NCBI GenBank assembly: GCA_032358165.1
Contig: JAALGY010000044.1
Span: forward strand, 310,001-374,000
Source: Diplosphaera chodatii
Lineage: Eukaryota; Chlorophyta; Trebouxiophyceae; Prasiolales; Stichococcaceae
Reading direction: 5' to 3'
Length of the DNA stretch: 64,000 nucleotides
The translations under genes were made by a program, and so were the position numbers. The notes under the pieces were generated by a model, which saw nothing but the letters and a program-made list of their open reading frames with translations, was not told where the DNA came from and did not search any database. Below are positions 12,506 through 21,565 of the stretch, one piece after another (position 1 is the stretch's first letter; the number at the start of each line of letters is the position of its first letter).

Positions 12506-15500
12506 ATGGGTGCTTCGGCAGATGGTGCATCGATGGCCGCAGATGCGCAGCCGGCGGCAGCTGATCCAACCGCAACTGCACAGTCGCCAGCCGTGGACGG
12601 CGCGTACAGCGGGCTGCTGGACGCGCTGCGGCGCAGCCCGAAGCAGCTGCCGTGCTCCTACCTGTATGACGCCGCCGGCAGCGAGCTGTATGAGCGCATC
12701 ACGGAGCTGGATGAGTACTACCCGTTCCGCACCGAGCAGGCGATGCTGCGGCAGCACGCCCGGGAGATCGTGTCCTACGTCGCACCAGGTACTTCAGGCT
12801 TGGATGGCCGATCAGACCAGGCTGATTCACTTGGCAGTGTGAGTCCGCTGCGTGTCTGCCGTCATCATGGCTCGATGGCGGCAGTGCCTTGGCAGTGCTT
12901 GAGGCGACGGTTTTGTGTGCACGTGCAGGCGCGGTTGTGGTGGAGTTGGGCTGCGGCAGCGCGCAGAAGACCAGCATCCTGCTGAACGAGCTGCTGGCGC
13001 GCGACGGCCCCGAGCAGGTGAGCCACCCGCTCCCCGAACTGCACCCTGCCTCCCGCACCGCGCCTGCACCTGCGGAAGGGCTGCCGCCAGACCTGAGCAC
13101 GCCCTCAGGCCTGGCGGCATCTCCCGCGGATGCAGGCGTTGAATTATGGGTGCTTGAATGAAAAAGCAAATTCGTGGTGACGCTTGTGCTACGGGGCAGG
13201 TGCCTGCCAGATGCACGGCCAGATGTCCAACTACCTGACTCTCAACAAGCAGGTGCGGTTTGCGGGCATCGACTGCTCCGCCGCGGCGCTGGACATGGCG
13301 AAGACGGCGCTGCTGGGCAGCTGCGAGGGGCTGGCGCCTCGCAACATCTCCCTGGTGTGCCAGGAGTACACCCAAGGTGGGGATTGGTGTCGGCACATGG
13401 CGTGCGCAATGCATTTCTGTGCCAAAGGGCATGTTGTGACTTTGACAGCAGAAACTAACAGCAATGCTGTCCAGGCCAAGCGTAGCAGAATTCCCCAGTA
13501 GGAGAGCACTACCCCGCTAACTGGGAGTGCAGTGTGCCCCAGTTAGCCGGCGAGTCTGAGTAGGAGAGCACTGCTCTGGGGATGCGCTTTTCCCAGAGAA
13601 GAGAACCAGCATGATGGGGCCACCTTTGACAATGCAGGTGTGGCGGAGTGCCGGCGGCGTTTTCCTGACCAGCAGCTGGTGGTGCTGTGGCTGGGCAGCT
13701 CTGTCGGCAACCTCAACCCCTCTGAGGCGGTGCAGTTTTTCCGGGACATGACCGCTGGCGCGGGCTCGAACATCCAGGTGCGTTCTGCGACCTTCCACTG
13801 CGGGAGGCTTGCTGAGGCAGAGCCTGCTGCTAGCTGCTGACTGTCCAAATCATGGATGGCAGTGATAGAAGACTTCAGCCCTGCTGTGTACCCTCCGGAA
13901 TGCGATGGCATGTGCAAGGTGCTGATGTGAGCATTCGCCAGCTGGTGCAGGTGCTGCTGTGCGCGGACATGTGGAAGCAGCGGGACATCTTGCACGCCGC
14001 ATACCACGATCGGGAGGGCGTCACAGAGGCCTTCATCAAGAACGGCCTGCGCCACGCCTTTGGGTCGCTGAGCTGTGCAGCTGCTGCTGACCCCGACAAC
14101 TGGGACTACGAGGTGACTTGCTGAGCGGGCATTCCTGTGTACCAGGCTGTTTGATGGCTTGATCACTGCACCTGGACCTGCCAGTCTGCAATGTCACCTC
14201 AGATGAGTGCAACACTCTCCAGATTCCGGCTTGCAGAGTGCTGCAGCAGTTGCCAACCAGTTCGGCTGACACCGTTGCGGTCAACGCACAGGTGGATGTC
14301 AATGCGGAGGACACGCAGGTCGAGATGTGGCTGCGTGCAAAGACGGACATTGGGCGGGTGGCAGATGGTAGGCGTGCTGCTTTGTGCAGCTTGAGTGTGT
14401 TGCTGCTCATCATAGCTTGGGCCCGCAGGGCAGGACGGCTGCATTGTGCCGGTGCACACATCCCGATGCACAGACCCCTCAGCCAATTGACAGCCTTGCC
14501 AAAATGCTGCATCAGGCGTCAGCATTGCCGCCAATGAGCGGGTGCTGGTGGAGGTGTCCCGCAAGTTCACGCCGGGGAAGCTGCAAGGCCTCGCCTACAA
14601 CTCCGGCCTGTACATCCAGGTGCCTGCACCTGCAGATATTGTTGCTGCTCACATGCTGCATATGCACGCCACTGCATTTGCCATTGTGGTGCCAGTGCTC
14701 TGGCAAAGCAAGGGCGGTGCGGTGGCTGCAGGCCAGGCCACTGCAGACGGCGGCAACAGAGCGCAACACAGCTTGCACACCGAGCTCCTTGTGTCGCAGG
14801 CGGCGTGGCGCACAGACATGTACAGCATGCAGCTGCTGGTGTTGCCCGAGGAGGCACTGCGCCGGTGTTGGGCCGACGCCGATGCCTTCTTCAGCAGGTG
14901 ACCTACAGCTGTACATCAGAGCCACAGCTGCATGGCAGCCGGGCGGCTGCTGCAATGGCAGAGTGTGCTTCGCCTTCTTTTGCATTATGGCTGTGCATCT
15001 GCCGGTCACGTTCACTGCAACACGCTCATTGCTACTTTTCCTATACAGGATACCGGACTGGAATGCACACCCTATTGCTGTGCGCCACCCCTTCTGCTTC
15101 TACTATGGCCACATCGCATCGTTCGCCAAGATCAAGATGCTGCCAGATATGCCTATGGTGAGTTTGTGTCTGTCAGCAAGGCAAGCAGTCACTGGACCAG
15201 TATCGACAGCAGGCAGATATCGCAAGGCCTGCCACAAATCGATCCTGCTGCTGCCGGCTCGCCTGATGCGTTGCTTTGTGCAGCAGCCGCCCATACCACA
15301 TGCACAACTGCCCTCCTTTGCAGGTGGTAGCCATCCCCTGCCTTCGCACTGAAACATCGAGCTGCTGCCCTGCAGAGCCGTATGGATGAGATGATGTCCC
15401 GGGGCATCGACCCCGATGTGGCAGACCCGTCCCACTGCCACTCGCACCCGGAGGTGCCGGACAAGTGGCCCAGCCGGCAGGAGCTGCGCGCGTACGTGTC

Positions 15501-18040
15501 ACAAACACGCAGCGCCATCCTGCAGCACGGCGGCCTCGACAGCTGCTGTAGCCACGCGGAGACGATGCGGAAGGTGTGGGACACATTTGGTCACACCTGC
15601 CTGTGCACCATCAACTGAGCCAGAATGCTGCAAGTCAAGGCTGCCTTGAGATGAGCGTCAGGGGGTGTGTCCGCGGTTGCAGGTGTGCCTGGCGCTGGAA
15701 CACGATCGCATGCACCTGGAGACGCTGATGTACATGGCGGTCCAGCAGGTGGGGGGACTCTCGGCTGCTCTGTCGAGTGCCAGCACTGTACCAATCGGCT
15801 GAGCAGGACTCGGTGCAAGGTGGGAGCCCACAAGCTCACTGGTGCGTCCTGGCAAAGTGCGACAGCAGCAGACAAGGATGGCGCTGGTCTGACCGCAGGT
15901 CAAGGCAGACTTTTTGGCAGGCCCGGAGCGGCCGGCCACGCCGCGCGGCAGCCAGTCGGCCAAGGTGGCAGCCGCAAACGGCAAGGCCGCCGCCTGCAAC
16001 GCCGTCTCCGTCCCAGGCGAGGCATCGATGCTCGTCATCATACTGAGCCCATGGGTGCATGCATGAGCGGAGCAGTGTGCGCAGCAGCTCCGCAGGCAAC
16101 GCGCGGCGGAGTGCACCGTGATGCGAGCAGAGCGGCTGAGCCGTTGGCGATGCTGGCTGTGCAGAGGGCACGGTGCAGCTGGGCGCCCCGACGGACGGCA
16201 GCGCCGGCTTCGTGTGGGACAACGAGGGGCCCCCGCAGCCCCCGCAGCAGGTGCCCGCCGCCGGCAGCTGCCTGGGCTCGTCGCGCCGCTGCTGTGCAGC
16301 AGCCTCGCTGCTCGTCATGCCATCATAGCGCCTATGCCCTGCAGTACTGTGAAATGCGCTGCGCAGGTGGCGCCCTTCCGTGTGGCGGCCGGCCCGGTGT
16401 CCATTGGCGAGTTCTACGCCTTCGCCGTCACGGCCCGCGGCTATGAGCAGCCAGAGTTTTGGGACCCTGAGGACCATGCGCTGTTCGCTGGGCGGGGGCA
16501 GGTGACTGCGCATCAGCTGCTGGTGGCTGTGTGTCTCACGCCCAAATGCCGCAGCACGCCATATTAGTGGCTGGATGCCCACAGGGCGCAGTGGTGTACA
16601 GCAGGCCAGGTGCAGTGTTCCGCCACAGGTCAGGGGGCAGAATGACCTCACCTAAACCTGCAGCCTAGGCCTCTTGCCCGTGCCGCATGCAATGATCAAT
16701 GGCAATAGTGTATCGGATCTGACAGTGCCATGCTGTCATGTAGGTGCTGCCGGCGACATGGTCGCAGGCGTATGCGGGCGCCTCCGTCTTCGTGCACTGG
16801 GCCAACGGCAGCACCTGCGGCTGGCGGGACGTCATGGACGAGCCCGTGCTCTGCAGGTTGGCCTCTTCACAAACATCAGTCAGCACATGGTGCAGCATGT
16901 GGCCTTGGCCGTGGCAGTGGATGCTGCGCAGGCTGTAATGATGCAGGGGCGCCCAGTCAGACACAGTGGAGGCAGTCAGCTCGGGAGGGAAGCCTGGAAG
17001 AGACCTATATTGTCGTCACTTTGGCTTGCAGCTTGGCGGAGGCGCAGGCGTACTGCCGCTTCCGTGGCGCTGGCGCCCGCGTCATGACCGAGCCGGAGTA
17101 CCAGCGCCTGCTGCTGCCCGACATGCACAGCACGTGCGGAAGTTGCCGTGTTGAGCGTTGCACAAATGCAGGGCGCACACTGCGTAGGAGCACCAAGTGT
17201 TGCAACCGCATGGCCACAACCTGCTGCTGCTGATGCTGCACCTTCGCAGAGACGAAACTTTGCGAACCGACGAAACTTCGTCATTTCGTCTGCAGATGTG
17301 TCAAATGCAGTAACACAGTTGGCCACTTCTGTGCTGCAGGGTGCAGCAGCTGCGGTCTGGCGGCTGGGAGTGGACTTCCACACCATTTGAGCCTCTGCCA
17401 GGCTTTCAGCCCATGGCAGAGTATCCTGAGTATAGCACAGGTCAGTGCTGCATGTATGCACCTCCGTCAGGGGTTGCTGCCTGTGCAGATCGTATGCCGC
17501 TCGTCACATGCGCATGTGGCTCTACATGTAGGCTTTTGAACCCCTGCTGACACTGTGCTCGCTTCTCATACAGACTTTTTTGATGGCAAGCACTATGTGC
17601 TGCGGGGTGCCTCATCGGTGACTGACCCCGCCATGCGCCGCGACAGCTTCCGTGACTTCTACCAGAAGCAGTACCCCTACATGTTCGCCAAGTTCCGCAC
17701 GTGCTATGACGCGGCGTCAGCAGAGAGTCCGCCACCGAGCCCCCTGCTCAGTTGCACGTACACATGTAGATGCAGTGCGATCCCTTTTACCCACGTTCTG
17801 CAGCTTGCAGGCCCACTGCACCTTGCTTTCAGCACAGGACTACAGTGCAGGTGCAGTCTGCGTCAGGGTGCTCGTGAGCAAGGCAGCGCGTATTGCATGT
17901 CATCCACCTTGGGAACCGGTTGCACCGAACACCACGATGGTCCGGGCTGCCATGGCTTTGCGTCCTGCGTAATACCTGATGTCGGGTCGGCTGTTTCCAA
18001 TTTGCCGTCTTCAGTCTATGTATCGAGTGACAATGTGTAG
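12506..18040 (+). CDS. EGT1: Ergothioneine biosynthesis protein 1 (EgtD-EgtB fusion)
   Basis: Eighteen exons in phase: 12506-12788, 12929-13017, 13253-13376, 13638-13777, 13951-14112, 14292-14367, 14516-14619, 14800-14897, 15049-15157, 15376-15573, 15683-15748, 15899-16016, 16165-16250, 16367-16501, 16744-16856, 17032-17133, 17340-17440, 17574 onward. Residues 1-358 are the SAM-dependent histidine N-alpha-trimethylase domain (SYLYDAAGSELYERI, VVELGCGSAQKT). From 359 comes the EgtB-type sulfoxide synthase: DinB part with iron ligands in YYGH (His380) and HDRMHLE (His468, His472), then a formylglycine-enzyme-like part with GGWEWTSTPF and DSFRDFYQKQYPY. Together they turn histidine and cysteine into hercynylcysteine sulfoxide, the ergothioneine precursor, as in fungal Egt1. 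Intron 12 (16017-16164) has a GC donor. The 3' end is uncertain: family homology stops near residue 743 (about 17700), but the frame stays open to 18040 for 113 low-quality residues. No transit peptide is evident. Confidence 0.92.
13516..13547. repeat. Perfect hairpin in EGT1 intron 3
   Basis: GCTAACTGGG at 13516-13525 is the exact reverse complement of CCCAGTTAGC at 13538-13547, with a 12-base loop. A 14-base direct repeat (AGTAGGAGAGCACT) at 13497-13510 and 13558-13571 flanks the hairpin. This may be the relic of a very small mobile element or a local duplication. Confidence 0.75.
17250..17291. repeat. Nested inverted repeat in EGT1 intron 16
   Basis: AGACGAAA (17250-17257) pairs with TTTCGTCT (17284-17291), and a second palindrome GACGAAACTTCGTC (17269-17282) sits inside. 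The structure lies about 50 bases before the acceptor of intron 16. Confidence 0.7.
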
Positions 18041-18523
18041 AGATGTATGTACAAAGTAGCGATCAGGAGATTTTTCTGCAGGTTCGAAAAAGTTCGATGC
18101 ATGATGCATCACGCTGACGGCCCACTGGACTTGGGTTCGTAGCAGCTGCACTATTTGCTTGAGGGTGGGGCTCGGTTGTGTTGAGGACATGAGGAGTGGT
18201 CAACTGGGGTTGAGAGGGGCGTGGTGTCCTCGCCCCGGTGAATGTATGTACTGAGATGACCTGTGGTAAGCGTTGCGATGCACAGCCTATGTTTACAGCA
18301 TTCAGGGGGACCCATGTGCAAGCATGCATGGCTGCAGACGGTGTTGGGGGCCGTCTCCAGCAAAAATAAATAAGACCACTGATTCAAGACCACACATGGT
18401 AGACTCGTGAAGCAGGGCTGCTCGATCGTCGACCCGGAATATTGAACCATGTTCAGTTACTGCTACCACATGCATGTATACATCGTCCGTCTTGCCGATG
18501 CACATTCCCGCAGCAAGCACGTT
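18041..18523. other. Convergent intergenic region, EGT1 and NmrA-like gene
   Basis: These 483 bases lie between two converging genes. I see no exon. If EGT1 really ends near 17710, the region is longer on its left side. Confidence 0.55.
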
Positions 18524-21107
18524 CTATGGGAACCGCCCTGCCAGAGCCTCCTTGTTGTCCTCTGCCCACTCTGCGAACGTCTTGCCCTTGGTTACCGCCT
18601 TGTTGATCGGCCGCAGCTCTGTAGGAAAACCGTGAGCAACGTTTGTGCATGCGCGTTGCTGCCATCACAGCCATTTGCACCCAGCATACTGCATGCATAT
18701 CAGGCATTCTGAGTCGCCTGAGCACACTGAGCACTGATGCTGTCAGCATGTGGTGAGGTGGTGCACCGTTGTAATGGTCAAAGTGCGTGTAGTACGCGAA
18801 CATGTTGGAGATGTCCTCTGCCCCTGCGAGGTGATGGCCAGAATGTCAACCAATCTTGACTTGACTGCCAACTTCGACTACATCCCCACACTAAATTTCA
18901 CAAACTATCTTCGGATATGAACAGTCTCCTTGCAGGCTGGTCTCATGCTGGAGTTTGCACCAGAAAGGCGAGCAATGCACACCAGGATAACCGGCGTTCC
19001 ACGCCGCCTCGTCAGGGATGCCGATGTACCTGCGGGCCGGGCACAGGCAGTCAGCATCACAGTGCAGTGGGTAAGTGTGGCCAGGCGGAGTACGCTGACC
19101 TCGCAGGAACAACTCTTGCTCACAGCAATGAACGACCATCACAAACAGGATCACAGGTGTATAATGTGTGGAAGCATCGCACTTGAGGGTCTTGCCCGTC
19201 ACACGGCTGATGGTCGCCGCCACGTGGTCCATTGTGATGTGGTCACTAACGACTGCAGCGCATGAGATCCTTTCATCAGATCAAGATCAAGGAAGGGCGA
19301 CTCTCGTGCCATGCAATGGACAGCAGGTTGGACATGCTCGCATTTGCGCATTCTCTGTGACAGCAAGCAAACGGTTCGATGCTTGTCGCTGACATGCACC
19401 TGGAATCGTTTGACCAGTGTACTTCTCGGGGTCTGCCAGGACAACTGCGAGCAGGGGGTGCTTGCCACACTCAGTCGTCGAACACATACAGGGCAGCACA
19501 TGGATCAAGGATGCAGGTTCTGATGAGCAACAGAGGTGTTGTATCATGCTCCCAGTCCAGTGCCTGCTGTGTCACCTGCCGCAGCTGCACCAACGTCCGC
19601 GACGTCATGTGCGGCAAGACTCTTGCTGCCGGCATTGAGGAAGAAGGCAGCGCTGCCGTCGTCTTGGGGCATGAAGGGCAACACGTTGATCCAGTTGTTG
19701 TAATACATTGACGTGAGCAGCACCTACACAATACCACGTCAGTCGTGAGCAGCCACACCAGGACAAGTATTTTGCAGCGTACAATGCAACTTGCTCGACA
19801 TGAGTAAGTTGCGTGTGCGCAGCCAAGCACCATTTGCACCAGTGCTAGCAAAGCCTCTCGCTCTGACTAGGTACAATCAGCAGGCGCCTGGCATCTTATT
19901 TCACAGTAACAGTAGCGCACCGCCCAACTCACATTAACAGTAGCGCACCGTGTGGGGGACGCCCGACTTCTGTAGGTACTCAGTGATTTCGCCCTTGCTC
20001 TCGAAGTGGGGCACGACGTGGCCTGGGTGAACCTGAGGAAAACAGCGTCCATACTGTCAGAATCACGACCATCTGCAGGCCAAACAGTGTTGCAGATAGT
20101 CAAGCCCTGACACAAGTTGCCCAGGCAGCATGCCACAATCCAGCATGCTTTCAGTGACATGTCAGCCTACGACGTTCACCTCCTTCAGCGCTTTTGGCAC
20201 CTCAGGGAACTGGCGCACGTCCTCCAGCGCGCTGTACACCAGGAGCTTGACGCCTGCCTGCAAACGCGACTGCAACATGATCTCAGACCAGCTACAGCCC
20301 GGATGAAACGCGCATGCACTGTGGTCGAGATGAGGTGGCTGCGCATGACACTGTGCAGGACGTCGTCCTGCAGAACGAGGCATGCACTTCGTGTCCATCC
20401 ACGCCGTGCCTGCTTGGCGGCGTCAATGGCAGCCTTTCCTTGAGCGACCTCTCCCTCCGGGCTCCCGGACGCCTTGTTGTCGGTGTTCAGGAACACGCCA
20501 GTGACACCATCCAGCGCCTGCACACGCACAGACACACATGATTGCAATGTATGCGACACCACCAGACGCACTCACAGACGGCAACGGGATCGACATCACG
20601 TGTGATGCAACCATGCAAGGCAAAGTGGCTTTGTGCAATTTCAGCATTGGGTTGCCAGTCTCATCACCCTAAACCCTGGCGCAATGGAATCAACGGTTCA
20701 ACGCCATGTCGAGCAGTTCAGCAGTGCCGAGTGCTGTATGTTGAATATCAACCCTCCTGCAGATCAAGTGTGTACCTTGGTGAGCGACGCCGGATCGTCC
20801 AGGGAGGCCTGCACCACCTCTACGCCCCGGGCCGACAGGGCCTTTGCCTTGTCGGAGGCACGGTCCCGAGTAATTGCCCGAACGGCAAACTTGGTTGTAT
20901 TGATCAGCGCGTTCACGACGCCGCCTCCCTGCACAACAAAACCCGGCTCATCCGGCGTGATCATGGTTTCGTTGTTCTCACACGGCCCCACGTGCATATC
21001 CAGCAAAGCGAGGTGCAATGGGGTAGTCGACAGCAGGGACAGAGTGTGACAACATAGGAAGAACGTGCCTGAGCTCCGCTGGCGCCGAAGACAGCGACGA
21101 CAGCCAT
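18524..21107 (-). CDS. NmrA-like NAD(P)-binding protein (SDR superfamily)
   Basis: Eleven exons on the minus strand encode 304 aa, close to the usual ~300 for NmrA-like proteins: 21069-21107, 20776-20928, 20410-20517, 20180-20257, 19949-20032, 19576-19723, 19400-19444, 19183-19252, 18992-19029, 18767-18823, 18524-18618. The start MAVVAVFGASGAQGGGVV is the Rossmann GxxGxxG loop, split by intron 1. Further family features are TKFAVRAITRD, GVFLNTDN, GVKLLVYSALEDV, TVLLTSMYYNNWINVLPF and a C-terminal segment with KGKTFAEWAEDN. Relatives act as redox-sensing regulators or NADPH-dependent reductases in the cytosol. The substrate is unknown, and I see no obvious Tyr-x-x-x-Lys catalytic pair. Introns 1 and 3 both start with GC (CAG|gcac). 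The gene is divergent from CNX2. Confidence 0.9.
19907..19950. repeat. Short tandem duplication over a splice donor
   Basis: TAACAGTAGCGCACCG occurs at 19907-19922 and again at 19935-19950. The second copy spans the donor of intron 5 of the NmrA-like gene (read on the minus strand as ACG|gtgcgc), so an exact extra copy of that donor lies 28 bases into the intron. Confidence 0.8.
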
Positions 21108-21565
21108 GGTGTCAGACGCGGTGTGCAGCAGGGATCAGTCGGGTACAAGGAGGTCAGAAACAGGAGGCGATGGCAAGGCAAATCGTGAAAGTGAACATAT
21201 GAAATGCAATGTGCGGAAGCTTTGAAAGGCTCACAGGACATGTTTCGTGATCGCACGCCATGCACCACAGATCGGCGCCTGAGACTAAGCTGTCCAGTGC
21301 GGAGCGGACGGAAACAGGTTTTTGCCCCGGTTGGTCACCCCAGCTGGTGCAGCGCGAACAGGGCTTGGCCATCCGGGGGCACCCATTTGTGCCTCTTCCT
21401 TGCTCGCTTACAGTCACTGCAGCAGCACATGTAGCGTGTAGACAGGTTTGAAACGGGCCAGTGCATCAAGTATGCTATCAGCACCTGCAGTCACGACCCA
21501 CCACAGGAGCTCAGGATGACCTGCATGTGAACCTTCAGCCCGTGCACCGTCGCCAACAAGCGGTG
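21108..21565. promoter_or_regulatory. Divergent promoter region, NmrA-like gene and CNX2
   Basis: These 458 bases separate two start codons facing away from each other. Both promoters must lie here unless there are extra non-coding exons. I recognise no specific motif. Confidence 0.5.

Noticed and set aside
14384..15352. 322-codon plus-strand open frame
   Set aside because: It crosses EGT1 exons 7-9 in the wrong frame and reads through their introns.
15836..16651. 271-codon minus-strand open frame opposite EGT1
   Set aside because: It covers exons 12-14 of EGT1 and intervening introns in antisense; composition and lack of motifs mark it as a shadow.
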